Below, one piece after another: positions 47,388 to 57,210 of a stretch of 64,000 bases of DNA (its first letter is position 1; each line of letters begins with the position of its first letter). This DNA comes from an uncultured Flavobacteriaceae bacterium (GTDB lineage: Bacteria > Bacteroidota > Bacteroidia > Flavobacteriales > Flavobacteriaceae), in contig CANLWB010000003.1 in NCBI GenBank assembly GCA_947494695.1, positions 1-64,000 on the forward strand. Direction: 5' to 3'. Made by a program: the position numbers and the translations under genes. The notes under the pieces were generated by a model. That model was not told the origin of the DNA, ran no database searches, and worked only from the letters and a program-made list of their open reading frames with translations.

Positions 47388-47490
47388 TTAATTTAGTTTA
47401 GTTTTCTATGTTAGTAAATAGTTTAATTCCACTTTGCTTGAAATCGCTTTAAAATAGTCCTTCTCTCATATAAATCATTTTTAGTTTAAC

Positions 47491-49398
47491 TTATTTAAAT
47501 ACTACGCGGTTATCCGTATTACTTGTTTCCAAAATTTTTGAAGCTTTACCAGAATAGGTATTGTTTTCAAAAACTATATTTTTGGAAGATTTAATTCTTA
47601 CTGCGGGGTTTTCAGGATATAATTGAGGAAATGTTCCCGAGTTCGTTATCGTATTGTTTATAAATTTTAACCCATCTGTATTTGCAATTTCCAGAATTAA
47701 GTTATCAAACTGATTAAACGTATTATTAACAATTTCTATACTTCTAAACGCAATATTTTCGTTGTCATCATCTGTCACAAAACGTATAACACCTCTGTTA
47801 TACCCTCCATGTTGACTATCTTGAAATACATTGTTTCTTATTACAACATTTGCTGCATTTCCAGACTCAAACCAATGCCCGCTTTCTACGGGAATAAGTA
47901 TGGCTTCCATTTCAGTATTAAAGAAATTATTTTCTATAACTGTGTTTACTGGGTTTGAGATTAGCAAACCTCTAGCTCTGTTGTTACTAATTTTACAATT
48001 CTGTACCAATAAATCTGGATAACCACTTAAATTTTCAATTAAATCTCCAGATTCAACATCTTTGGGTAAATCTTTGTTGAATGTTATTATTTGATATCTG
48101 CTATTGAGGTATTCTATTTTTTTTACGGTGTTTTTTTCATAAGGAAAAAATGAGTTATCTAATCTCACAAAACCAATGGTATCATTGGGTTGAGCAACCA
48201 CAAAACCTTTTTGTTGATGGTGCATCATTCGTACCCCAATTTTGTTATGATCTAGTATATCTACTATTTTTTGATAGGTACCGTGAACATTGGTGGCATC
48301 ATCCAATTGATTATTGAACGTGCAATTCTTAAGTACCACTTTACCTCTGCACCCTACAAAATGAGTTGCATCTGCAGTAGTAGATACCATACGTCCATTG
48401 GAAGGAGTGATATTAAAATTATCCAATATCAAATCTGCCGAATTTTCAGCAATGATTCCCATACCACCTGCATGGTGTACATTTACATTTGTCCCTTTAA
48501 ATCCATTTGTGTGAGTAACCCTAAATGCTGGTGATACGCGATTAACCCCTTGTTCACCCTTCATGGTTAAAATCATCCCTACCGGAGGCAACTTCTTTTT
48601 GTGATTGTGAATACGTACTAAGCCTGGTTTTAACTGCTCAACACGTACTCTATCTTCCAATCCTATATCCTTGTATTCTGGAGCACGTTCGTCGTTAATA
48701 TATTTATACTTAATACTCTTTAATCCATTACGTGTTGTCGTTCGTTTTTTAACTGTAATCCCTGTATAGGCTTCTGTGTTAAACGCAATGGCTTCACGAT
48801 TTGGATCGTATAAAATAGATTGCCCTAAACTGTGTTCGTAATAAGGTTTAATAAAATGAATTTGGCCATTTCTAATTTCATAAGGGTACTCATCTGAAAT
48901 TTTCATATCAAATGTTTTGTTCTCGTCATCATGGGCAACAATAAGCCCCTCACTATGAAATGGCTCCTCCCAATCTATGGTTAGATTTTTTATTGATATG
49001 TTCTCACTTTCTTCTACCAAAAAAGGAATCATAACGCCATGAAAAATAAAAGTAGACCCTTGACCATCTATTGTAAGGTTTCTGAAGTTGTTAATAGGGA
49101 ATGGAGTGCTTACCATTAAATCACAATGATTTGATATGTACACAAATTTTTCAAGCCCTTTATCTGGATAAAAGTGGTAGATTCCCTTCTCAAACTTAAC
49201 TTCTGATATGGGATTGTCTTTATCAACTTTTAAAAAACGTTGTAAAACTTTTGGTGTTGCATCTTCCGATATACTTGAGTCAAATATTACCGTTTTACCT
49301 TTATTAGAAATTGAAAAGCAACTCACTGCAACAAAAACAAAAATGCATATGAGAATATTGGAGAGTTTAAAAAACTTACTATTGAGTCTAGAATTCAT
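47491..49398 (-). CDS. GH110 alpha-1,3-galactosidase, lipoprotein-like
   Basis: A 635-aa right-handed beta-helix enzyme that removes alpha-1,3-linked galactose. The catalytic signature of GH110 is clear: STTADATHFVGCRGKVVLKN gives Asp343, and NNQLDDATNVHGTYQ gives Asp366 and Asp367. Their 23- and 24-residue spacing equals that of the catalytic aspartates I recall for marine PdGH110B (321, 344, 345). The helix repeats contain the usual Asn ladders (VIENNFFN, VVIRNNVFQ). The N-terminus (FVAVSCFS, Cys27) suggests a lipoprotein. It is the first gene of the susCD operon behind promoter A. Confidence 0.9.
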   Translation of the reverse strand: MNSRLNSKFFKLSNILICIFVFVAVSCFSISNKGKTVIFDSSISEDATPKVLQRFLKVDKDNPISEVKFEKGIYHFYPDKGLEKFVYISNHCDLMVSTPFPINNFRNLTIDGQGSTFIFHGVMIPFLVEESENISIKNLTIDWEEPFHSEGLIVAHDDENKTFDMKISDEYPYEIRNGQIHFIKPYYEHSLGQSILYDPNREAIAFNTEAYTGITVKKRTTTRNGLKSIKYKYINDERAPEYKDIGLEDRVRVEQLKPGLVRIHNHKKKLPPVGMILTMKGEQGVNRVSPAFRVTHTNGFKGTNVNVHHAGGMGIIAENSADLILDNFNITPSNGRMVSTTADATHFVGCRGKVVLKNCTFNNQLDDATNVHGTYQKIVDILDHNKIGVRMMHHQQKGFVVAQPNDTIGFVRLDNSFFPYEKNTVKKIEYLNSRYQIITFNKDLPKDVESGDLIENLSGYPDLLVQNCKISNNRARGLLISNPVNTVIENNFFNTEMEAILIPVESGHWFESGNAANVVIRNNVFQDSQHGGYNRGVIRFVTDDDNENIAFRSIEIVNNTFNQFDNLILEIANTDGLKFINNTITNSGTFPQLYPENPAVRIKSSKNIVFENNTYSGKASKILETSNTDNRVVFK

Positions 49399-49416
49399 AA
49401 AATTGTATTAATCATT

Positions 49417-49487
49417 AGAATGTAAATTTTGTTTTTTTTTACACGCGTCCTGTCGATTTCTGTAAATTAAATGTCGTTTTTCGTAAA
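49417..49487 (-). promoter_or_regulatory. Promoter/operator A of the GH110-susCD operon
   Basis: Plus-strand reading: half-sites TGTCGATTTCTGTAAA (49451-49466) and TGTCGTTTTTCGTAAA (49472-49487) agree at 13 of 16 positions and lie exactly 21 bp apart. AGAATGTAAATTTT (49417-49430), identical to the element in B, lies 20 bp from the near half-site. On the minus strand this box reads TTTACATTCT, close to a -7 box. AraC-type proteins bind direct repeats at this spacing. Confidence 0.75.
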
Positions 49488-49946
49488 AACATATACCTAT
49501 AAATAACTGATTATCAGATAACAAATAAACAGCAACAAAGTTTTTCAAAAAAGAAAGAAATTTCACCTGTTTTTAGGTTTTCTAAAAAACAACTTAGGAA
49601 TGATATGATGCCATTGAATTAGTTGACACCAATTTTAATAGGAATAAAAAGATAATGATGGCATTTGAAAGATTGATATCATTGATGGTAAAAGGAATTA
49701 CTATTCACAACGTCCAACAATAATTTTAAACCTAGAATCATTTAGTTATTATCAAAAATGTAATTCGAATTCAATCAAAACCAGAAATAGTATGATCTAA
49801 AACTTAATGTTTTTTATTTCTTATCAGAATCAATTAAAGATTTTTAAAAAGTGCTAAAGTTCTTGAGTTGTTTTGTCTCCATATAAAAAACACCCGCCTT
49901 ACGCTCTAAGAACTCCAATTTGCAAAAAACGTTACTTTCTTTAAAT
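49488..49946. other. Long gap upstream of promoter A, no gene
   Basis: About 460 bp between operator A and the end of the preceding GH2 gene. It is AT-rich, without a convincing ORF or insertion-sequence remnant. It is the longest empty stretch of the PUL and should hold the terminator of the GH2 operon, which I cannot place. Confidence 0.5.
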
Positions 49947-51737
49947 TTAATTTATGCTACCATAATATTCTCTCATAACATACCATGCTTTTTTTCTATA
50001 ACCCTTTTCTGAAAGTAGGCCTTTTCTATTCCAATAATCTTGATATATTGGGTGTAAACGTAAAGGCGACCTAAAGTCAATAAGAGTCCAAGGGCACGTA
50101 CCACCTAAAAAAGGAATATTTTTTTGCATTGTTATTTGATCGCGATAGAATTTTTCTTGAAATTCTTCAGACCATGATGAAGCATCATTGTTTGTTCCAT
50201 GATGACCATATAAAGCTTCTGCACCAAACTCAGATATTATCAATGGTTTATTGTACTCGCTTTTCCAGACGATTTCTTCGGGAGCAACCGGCCATCCATC
50301 GTACCATCCAATATATTGATTCATGCCAATGACATCTAAAACATCGATTAAATCATCTTTAATAGTAAATACTTCTCCTTTTTTCTTGTATTTATTTATA
50401 GCACTACTTACAAGACGTGTATTGTCAATTACTCTGCAAGAGTCTACTAAAGATTTCAATACCGAAGTACGTGTATGGCTTGGGTATGTTTCGTTAGACA
50501 CACTCCAAATGATAATCGCACAACGGTTTTTATCTCTTCTTAACATTTCTGTTAATTGCCTATTTGCTAATTTTATCGTCTCTTTATTATTAAAATTTAT
50601 CCCTTGAAAAACGGGTATTTCTTCCCAAAGCATAAAGCCCATCGTTTCTGCTAAACGAACCACATATTCATTTTGAGGGTAATGTGCAGTCCTAATAAAG
50701 TTACAGCCTAATTCTTTTGCCATAGTGAGATGCTTTTTTGCATCTTCTTTAGTGTAAGCTCTAGATTTTCTCTCTGACGCCTCCTCATGAAAATTTACCC
50801 CTTTTAAAAACATAGGTTTGCCATTCAATATAATTTTGGTACCATGTGTACTAATAGTTCTAAAACCTATGTATTCCTCAATGCTATCTGTTTCAGATTG
50901 AATAACAACCTTATAAAGCTTTGGGTTAGAAGGACTCCACAATTTTAATTTTTTATCAAAACTAATTTTAGCATAACCAGTATTATCTGTAGTAATTGTA
51001 TGACTGATTTTAGCTTCTGGTATCTTAATACTAACTTTCTGCGAAAGTTTAGAACCGTTTAATTGAATATATCCTTCTATCTTTTTATTAGCTCCTTTCT
51101 TAAGCTGTATAAAATAATCTTCAATAAATGTTTCGTTCGTTTCAACAAGTCTTACGTCTCTTGTAATACCGCCATAGTTTACCCAGTCGTAACCTAAGGC
51201 AGGTACACCTTCCTTTTGCCTGCGATTATTAACTCTTAAGATGATTGAATTTTCACCATCTTTAACGCTATCTGTAATTTCAAATTGAAAAGGAGTAAAA
51301 CCGCCTTCGTGACTGCCTATTTTCTCTGAATTAAAAAAAACATCTGACAAGTAGTTCACTGCATCGAAGTATAAAAACAAACGTTTGCCTTTCTTTTTCT
51401 TAATGTTTATTACTTTTTTATACCAAACTGTAGATTCATAAAATTTTAATTCAGGTTTTTGTGAGTTAAAATCACCTGGCACATTTAGAGTAAGACTTGA
51501 AATAAAAGCATACTCAGATCTGTGCTCTTTATTATTTGGAACATCTTTGTATAAAGATTTCCATTTCTTAATTCCAACATCTACAGGGTCTATAATGTAT
51601 TCCCACTTCCCATTAAGGCTAGTTTGTACGCGCTCTGGTATATTAATCATAAAATCCTGAGCGTGTATGTATATACTCGTAGCAAAAAAGCATATAGCTA
51701 TGAGACTAAACTGCTTTAACATTTTAATTAATCTCAT
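49947..51737 (-). CDS. GH2 glycosidase, beta-glucuronidase-like
   Basis: A compact 596-aa secreted GH2 enzyme (signal FSLIAICFFATSIYIHAQ; a start at M6 is also possible). The length, three-domain layout and motifs resemble E. coli beta-glucuronidase. These include YGGITRDVRL in the sandwich, GVNFHEEASERKSRAYTKED, acid/base Glu416 in SVSNETYPS and nucleophile Glu503 in ISEFGAEALYG. An NxK motif (WNRKGLL) sits where the glucuronidase carboxylate clamp lies. The motif also occurs in some beta-galactosidases, so glucuronidase is likely but not proven. It is the last gene of the promoter B operon. Confidence 0.85.
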   Translation of the reverse strand: MRLIKMLKQFSLIAICFFATSIYIHAQDFMINIPERVQTSLNGKWEYIIDPVDVGIKKWKSLYKDVPNNKEHRSEYAFISSLTLNVPGDFNSQKPELKFYESTVWYKKVINIKKKKGKRLFLYFDAVNYLSDVFFNSEKIGSHEGGFTPFQFEITDSVKDGENSIILRVNNRRQKEGVPALGYDWVNYGGITRDVRLVETNETFIEDYFIQLKKGANKKIEGYIQLNGSKLSQKVSIKIPEAKISHTITTDNTGYAKISFDKKLKLWSPSNPKLYKVVIQSETDSIEEYIGFRTISTHGTKIILNGKPMFLKGVNFHEEASERKSRAYTKEDAKKHLTMAKELGCNFIRTAHYPQNEYVVRLAETMGFMLWEEIPVFQGINFNNKETIKLANRQLTEMLRRDKNRCAIIIWSVSNETYPSHTRTSVLKSLVDSCRVIDNTRLVSSAINKYKKKGEVFTIKDDLIDVLDVIGMNQYIGWYDGWPVAPEEIVWKSEYNKPLIISEFGAEALYGHHGTNNDASSWSEEFQEKFYRDQITMQKNIPFLGGTCPWTLIDFRSPLRLHPIYQDYWNRKGLLSEKGYRKKAWYVMREYYGSIN

Positions 51738-51772
51738 TACTTTCTTTTTTAGTTATATTTCTTATTAAAAAA

Positions 51773-54178
51773 CTAATTAATAATAACATCTTTCCTTCTT
51801 TCTTCTGGATAGACCTTAAGTTCTTTTAACTCGCCATGTCTTACTTCTCCAGTAATGGTAGTTTGTTTAGGAGCTATAACTTTAAAATTGCAATCCCAAT
51901 CTTTTGGCCACGTTGGAGTAAGTACAATTTTATCATCAAGGGTTTGCATAAGCATTTCCTGTAATCCTACAGCTCCAGTACCTCCCCAATTATGGTCTGG
52001 CACCCAATCGTTTCCTGGCCCCCAAAATGAAGGGAAACGAAACGGCCCATTGGCTAATGTTTTATAGGTTAAATCTGCTGCTTTATCCACAACGCCCATA
52101 CGTGCAAAGGCTACATTGGCATTGTTCCAACTATGCACAACTTCCCAGGCATCTGGGGTTTGCCATGTATCCCAATGTTTATACGTGTTGAAAATATAAT
52201 CCATTTCTTTGTCTCCTTTTTCAATTTGATTGAAAGGAAACATGGGGTAGTTTATATATAATTCTGTTTTTTTCCACCAAGAATAGGCCACACTGCGTCC
52301 TGGAGGCATTACCTTATCTCCATCAATGTCATCTAAATGAAAATCTGGTATGGTACTCTGGAATTTTTCAATCTTCTCTTTTCCTTCAAAAAAAGTATTT
52401 ACCCATTTTTCAGGGAGTTGTAAAACACCTTCTGCAACTGCTTTAAGTCCCGCGACATCAGGTACTGGGTTACTTACATAATAGTGAGACTCGCAAGCAC
52501 CTGCTGGAAAAATAATTAATTTTCCCTCTGGGTCATACTCCGCCCAATTGGCATTGTATTTTGCTTTATGTCGGTAATAATTATCAAAGAAATCTATAGT
52601 ACCTTTTACTATAGGCAACCATTTTGAAATATCACGTCCAGAATAGCGATAGTACTCTAAAATCATATATGAAAATTCCAACATTGCAGTATGATGGTGA
52701 ATTGTACACCAGTTTGTAGATAAACCAGGTTCCATCCAGTCTGGCCGTTTTCTTTTTTCATCATAAACTTTATCAAACCCGTAATGCATGGGCATGGGCA
52801 ATCCATAAACAGTTCCTACTTCCTCAAATAACCAACCCTCAAAGCCATAGTTTTTAGAGACTCTAAGTTTGCCCACCTCTAAGGTTCTCTCGAAAAAATC
52901 AAATTGAGATTCCATATGTTCAAAATCCCCCCATTTTAGCATGGGCCAGTAGACCCAGCGTTGATTTTGAAGCGTGTAATTCCCCCCACTCCAACAACGC
53001 CAATCTGGATGAAACGGAAACCTTTTGCTCACCAAACTCGGATCAAAACTTAACAGTCCACCATTAAACATAGTTGGGTTTTCGCCATAAGCATTAAGAG
53101 CTGTCATGTATCGAAACAGGTTGTAATTTCTTCCCATACTCCAAATATCATCGGTTTCGTTTTTATCTGGATTTAATACTATATAACTCTTCTCCCAAAA
53201 TGATTTCCACCATTTTAAATTTTTACTCCAGGCTTCTTTTGTTGAAACTTTTTCTGTTTTTACTGTTTCAATCTCACTCAACCATTCATTACCGTTACCA
53301 CAATGACTATTATGAAAAACAAGTTCTATCTGGTGTTTTTTTACCGGTGCTTTTGATTTATATCTCCAACCCATAAAATCGGTTAGTGTATACTTTCCCT
53401 GTACTTTTTGGTCAAAAACCAGGTTATCACCTCCCATCCAGCCTCCCCAGACTAAATCTTTTAGTGGATCATAATACTTCCCATAGTATTCGCCTAGACC
53501 AGTCATTTCATAGGCTAGCTTACTTGTGAGTTTTTCCTCAGGATTTATGTGATAAAAAGAAAAACCATTATCTTCTTGTTTAAAGTTATCTGGTTCCAAA
53601 ATAACTTCATTTGCCCAACCTCCAGTGTCCCACCAGCCCCAACGGTCTTTTATATTCTTATCCATATTCAATTTACGAGGTTGAGTACGCCAAGATTCAA
53701 ACTGGGAATAATATGTAATGGCTTTAGAAGATTTACATTCCACATGAATTTCTGGTCTATGAACTTCTGACCAAACTTTAAATTTCACATCGCCGTGCTC
53801 TGGATGTTTAGCGACTATTTCCATAGCACTTTCACGGAGTTTTAATTCTTGGCGAAACGTTGTTGCTCCATCAAAAATATTAGGCTCTGTCCAAATTCTT
53901 ACCCTACCAAGTTTAGGGAAACCATTGTATTCATCATGAACGCCACTTCGCTGCATGTAGAACAGCAGTTCATTCCCTTCTACCCATACATTCATTCCAA
54001 TATCGCCTCCTCCAACGGGCATAGAAGCAGAAACATCTTTACTCTGACTGTTCCACACGACATTATACATATCGGGATAATTCTCTTTGACTTGAGCATT
54101 TACATACGATAGTGCAGCCATAAAAAAAGTTAAGAAAACAGATACTCTTAAGGTCATTAATTTTATTTTAATCCTCAT
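51773..54178 (-). CDS. DUF5703-type protein with a GH95-like (alpha/alpha)6 barrel
   Basis: An 801-aa secreted protein (signal VSVFLTFFMAALSYVNAQ). The N-terminal beta-domain (about 30-290) has SMPVGGGDIGMNVWVEGNELLFYMQRSG, the DUF5703 pattern. The C-terminal half reads as an (alpha/alpha)6 barrel, with NLFRYMTALNAYG, FNGGLLSFDPS, STNWCTIHHHTAMLEFSYMILEYYRYSG and DHNWGGTGAVGLQEMLMQT. It recalls GH95 and related inverting enzymes but lacks the NIN, KEW and HVSHLY set, so the substrate and catalytic residues are unknown. The operon position between two GH2 genes supports a glycosidase role. Confidence 0.75.
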   Translation of the reverse strand: MRIKIKLMTLRVSVFLTFFMAALSYVNAQVKENYPDMYNVVWNSQSKDVSASMPVGGGDIGMNVWVEGNELLFYMQRSGVHDEYNGFPKLGRVRIWTEPNIFDGATTFRQELKLRESAMEIVAKHPEHGDVKFKVWSEVHRPEIHVECKSSKAITYYSQFESWRTQPRKLNMDKNIKDRWGWWDTGGWANEVILEPDNFKQEDNGFSFYHINPEEKLTSKLAYEMTGLGEYYGKYYDPLKDLVWGGWMGGDNLVFDQKVQGKYTLTDFMGWRYKSKAPVKKHQIELVFHNSHCGNGNEWLSEIETVKTEKVSTKEAWSKNLKWWKSFWEKSYIVLNPDKNETDDIWSMGRNYNLFRYMTALNAYGENPTMFNGGLLSFDPSLVSKRFPFHPDWRCWSGGNYTLQNQRWVYWPMLKWGDFEHMESQFDFFERTLEVGKLRVSKNYGFEGWLFEEVGTVYGLPMPMHYGFDKVYDEKRKRPDWMEPGLSTNWCTIHHHTAMLEFSYMILEYYRYSGRDISKWLPIVKGTIDFFDNYYRHKAKYNANWAEYDPEGKLIIFPAGACESHYYVSNPVPDVAGLKAVAEGVLQLPEKWVNTFFEGKEKIEKFQSTIPDFHLDDIDGDKVMPPGRSVAYSWWKKTELYINYPMFPFNQIEKGDKEMDYIFNTYKHWDTWQTPDAWEVVHSWNNANVAFARMGVVDKAADLTYKTLANGPFRFPSFWGPGNDWVPDHNWGGTGAVGLQEMLMQTLDDKIVLTPTWPKDWDCNFKVIAPKQTTITGEVRHGELKELKVYPEERRKDVIIN

Positions 54179-54227
54179 TTATGTGATGTTTTAAAATGAT
54201 ATCCTGCTATCAAAATTTAGAGCTTAT

Positions 54228-57200
54228 TTACCCTTCATCAGGTAAACCTTGCATACTTTCTTTGACCTCGGGATTTGATGTATCAAATAGTGACGTAATT
54301 TGAGATACTTCAATCTGAGTATCAGGATTAAATGTTTTTGAAGCCATATAATTAATCAGGGATTGTCTAAATTGTTTAGCAACCGGTCTGTTCTTTAAAT
54401 CATTCTTAATATCTATAGAACAAATTAAAAGTTTGCCTTTACCAACTTTGGCTTCAACTACTAATCCTAATTTTCTATTTAACTTCCATGAATCTATAGG
54501 CTGAATGATAGGTTTGTAATTTATGGGCCAAGGGTGTTTCTCTTCAAACTGGTCTAAAATCATCGGTTGGCATTCTGTTAATAGCTCCCACCAATTCCAA
54601 TTGGCATGAGAATCTGTCTTAAACCCCTTAAATAAGGCATGATCTGGATTCATAGTAATACCATTAGCCGAAGACTGCCCTCCTTTTTCACCAAAACTCG
54701 TCCAATAAAACGTCGTGAAACAACCTGGCAAGTTCCCTTTTAATGTTCCTTTTTTAGGTAATAACAACACTGTTTTTCCTTTTTTCAATAGCTTTAAGGT
54801 ATTATTATCCCATGTATTGGTGACTTTAATTGACTTTGGAAACTCGGTCACCTTACTGTCTGCATATACCCAAAAGTCCCAATTATTAGTTAATCCATTA
54901 GATTTTGATACCAACTGTAGATTATATTTTGAAGCATCTACATTTGATAAATCCATTTGAAACTCACCAATACTCTGCAAACCTTGATTTACTAAAGCCT
55001 TTGACGGTATCTTTTTTGAAACGATAACCTTTCCGGCTTCATTAGTTATTATCATTTCTAAATCTTTTAAGTCTAAATTTTTGTTTCCGTAATGGCTTAT
55101 TTCAAACTCAGCAGAAAAATGATCTGAATTGGTAAAAACTCTCTTAGGTAATCTAGCGAGCAATACAGATGTGCCACAGAATTTTTGCATGTCCGTAGCA
55201 TCCACATAACTCTTCTCTTCATAAAAAGCATCTGTAAACCCAACAGGAGCCGTATTTTGTCCTGTAAAATCATTTAATGATAACCATTGAAACCCTGCCA
55301 TTTCACCAGATCTGAATGCAGCTTCTATCTCTTCTTTAGTTAATTGCACTTGCCATTTACCAGAATCGTGTATAAAATTTGGTAATTGATCAACCAAACC
55401 TCTTTCTTTTAATTGATCGGCCGCTATTTCTAAATACGTTGGTCTTAAATAGCCCTTATACTTTTTTATTTCATTAAACACATCTGGATAGGCACAAAAT
55501 TGCGCCAATTCATGCGATATAATTGGATTGTTAAATTTTGAATTATACAGGTCTATTGATTCATCCCAATCTATAATTGTTTGGGGTTTTTCTGTGTAAA
55601 ACAATGAATTTTTGGGTATTGGAGGCCAAAATGCCTGATAACGTGTACGTCCTCTACCTCTTTCAAAAGCGTCATCTTTTATATGGCTTACAACCTCAAA
55701 ATCCATTTCATCTGGTATGCCTTGATTTTCAGCAATACTAGCTTTTACGGTATATAACCTTGTTGTATCTGTATGTTTCCATTGTTTTATTAAATCATTG
55801 GCTATTTCTTTATCTATACCGCTCTCATTTCCTAACCCCATCATTACAAACGATGGGTAGTTTGCGAAATAAGACAGCATTTTATCTGATTCTTCTTTAA
55901 AAAATTGATGCATTTCAGGATCCTTAACCCAAGACCATTCGTGCACTTCTGGAGCCAGGTATACGCCTAGTTCATCGGCAGCAATGAAAGCTTGTTTTGG
56001 CGGACACCAAGAATGGTATCTTACAAAATTCAACCCGAAATCTTTATGTTTTTGCAACACGCGTTTCCATTCGTTCACAGACATAGGCGCATATCCTGTT
56101 TTGGGATATACTGCACAATCTACATTACCTCGTAAAAAAGTCTTAATACCGTTAATATAAAAGTGCTTTCCATCGGTTTTAAATGCTCTCATCCCAAATG
56201 TAACGGATGCGGTATCTCGATAATTTTCACTTGTAGACTTAACCTCTAAATCAATCTTTAGTTTATACAGATTTGGATTAAATTCACTCCATAGTTTCGT
56301 ATCCTTCCCCAGAACATAGTTGAAAGTTAAACGCTGAATTTTATCGCCCGTTAAAACGCCTTTCTCGTCTTCTGCTAAAGGACTATGTTCATTACCATTA
56401 TACCCATGGGCTTCTAAATTGAGATTGAACGCACCTTTTAAGCCTAAAGTATTTTCTACATCAACTAAAACCTTGACTGTCTTTGTTTTTATATCTGGAA
56501 TGGTCTTTACATTGGTAATCGATATCTTGTCTTTGGCATTTATTTTAATAGCACCTACAATACCATTCCAAGTACCTTGAGTTTGGTCTGAAACGCTGTG
56601 AGGCATATTACCTATTTTATAGATTTCACTATTATCAATCCTAATTGTTAATCTATGTTTACCTGATTGTAATGCATTTAAAGCATATTGATGTGGTACT
56701 GCTAAGGAGGCATTAGAACCTATAAGTTTCCCATCTAGCCAAACTGTAGATTTCCAATGGCAGCGTTCTAGAAAAAGAACTTTATTTTTATTGCTAAAAC
56801 CTTTAGGGATCTCTATTTCTTTAGAAAACCAAGCAGCTCCAATATAATGATGCCTTGGCATTAAGAACTGTATGAGTTTAAAATTGGTGTTTGGCTTTGC
56901 GTACTTATCTAAAGACGGATGCCTTTCTGATACATCTAAAGGGGCCCACCACTTTGTATTGGGGCCTGGTTTTTCACCATAACCTTGCTCTTGTAAACAA
57001 CCTGGGAGATTCATTTTATCTTCAAAACCGATTTCATACCACTTCTCTGAAACCCCCTCATTTTTTGGATCTAATTTCACAGACCATTCTCCAGATAAAT
57101 CAATTTCGTTAAGTTCTTGAGCGTTTACGCCAAAAGCTATAACGAGTGTTAAAAAAGGGGATAATAAATATTTTAAATACTTGGAAACAAAGGACTTCAT
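54228..57200 (-). CDS. GH2 family glycosidase, paralogue of the gene at 22343
   Basis: A 990-aa secreted GH2 enzyme. I start at 57200 because MKSFVSKYLKYLLSPFLTLV leads into a clean signal peptide ending GVNAQ; an ATG at 57224 would overlap the preceding gene by 14 bp. The architecture matches the 913-aa GH2 at 22343: the same FLERCHW and GTWNGIVG sandwich motifs, RYHSWCPPKQAF in the barrel, acid/base Glu in GLGNESG (about 459), nucleophile in SHELAQF (about 564), and a GATase-like C-terminal region (KGKTVLLLP, GKGKLLICSIDIKNDL). That pair lies in two different operons. The substrate is a beta-glycoside, not resolved further. Confidence 0.88.
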   Translation of the reverse strand: MKSFVSKYLKYLLSPFLTLVIAFGVNAQELNEIDLSGEWSVKLDPKNEGVSEKWYEIGFEDKMNLPGCLQEQGYGEKPGPNTKWWAPLDVSERHPSLDKYAKPNTNFKLIQFLMPRHHYIGAAWFSKEIEIPKGFSNKNKVLFLERCHWKSTVWLDGKLIGSNASLAVPHQYALNALQSGKHRLTIRIDNSEIYKIGNMPHSVSDQTQGTWNGIVGAIKINAKDKISITNVKTIPDIKTKTVKVLVDVENTLGLKGAFNLNLEAHGYNGNEHSPLAEDEKGVLTGDKIQRLTFNYVLGKDTKLWSEFNPNLYKLKIDLEVKSTSENYRDTASVTFGMRAFKTDGKHFYINGIKTFLRGNVDCAVYPKTGYAPMSVNEWKRVLQKHKDFGLNFVRYHSWCPPKQAFIAADELGVYLAPEVHEWSWVKDPEMHQFFKEESDKMLSYFANYPSFVMMGLGNESGIDKEIANDLIKQWKHTDTTRLYTVKASIAENQGIPDEMDFEVVSHIKDDAFERGRGRTRYQAFWPPIPKNSLFYTEKPQTIIDWDESIDLYNSKFNNPIISHELAQFCAYPDVFNEIKKYKGYLRPTYLEIAADQLKERGLVDQLPNFIHDSGKWQVQLTKEEIEAAFRSGEMAGFQWLSLNDFTGQNTAPVGFTDAFYEEKSYVDATDMQKFCGTSVLLARLPKRVFTNSDHFSAEFEISHYGNKNLDLKDLEMIITNEAGKVIVSKKIPSKALVNQGLQSIGEFQMDLSNVDASKYNLQLVSKSNGLTNNWDFWVYADSKVTEFPKSIKVTNTWDNNTLKLLKKGKTVLLLPKKGTLKGNLPGCFTTFYWTSFGEKGGQSSANGITMNPDHALFKGFKTDSHANWNWWELLTECQPMILDQFEEKHPWPINYKPIIQPIDSWKLNRKLGLVVEAKVGKGKLLICSIDIKNDLKNRPVAKQFRQSLINYMASKTFNPDTQIEVSQITSLFDTSNPEVKESMQGLPDEG

Positions 57201-57210
57201 ATAATTTTTT

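Noticed and set aside
49601-49700. Loose repeats GATGCCATT/GATGGCATT in the 49.4-49.9 kb gap
   Set aside because: They are short, imperfect and in AT-rich DNA; I could not fit them to an insertion-sequence end or a terminator.
49947-51737. NxK motif as proof of beta-glucuronidase activity
   Set aside because: A similar NxK (INQK) occurs in the beta-galactosidase-like GH2 at 33663, so the motif alone does not separate the activities.
51855-52067. Plus-strand ORFs inside PUL genes (for example this one)
   Set aside because: They are antisense to long genes with clear domains; none has a signal peptide, domain or promoter.
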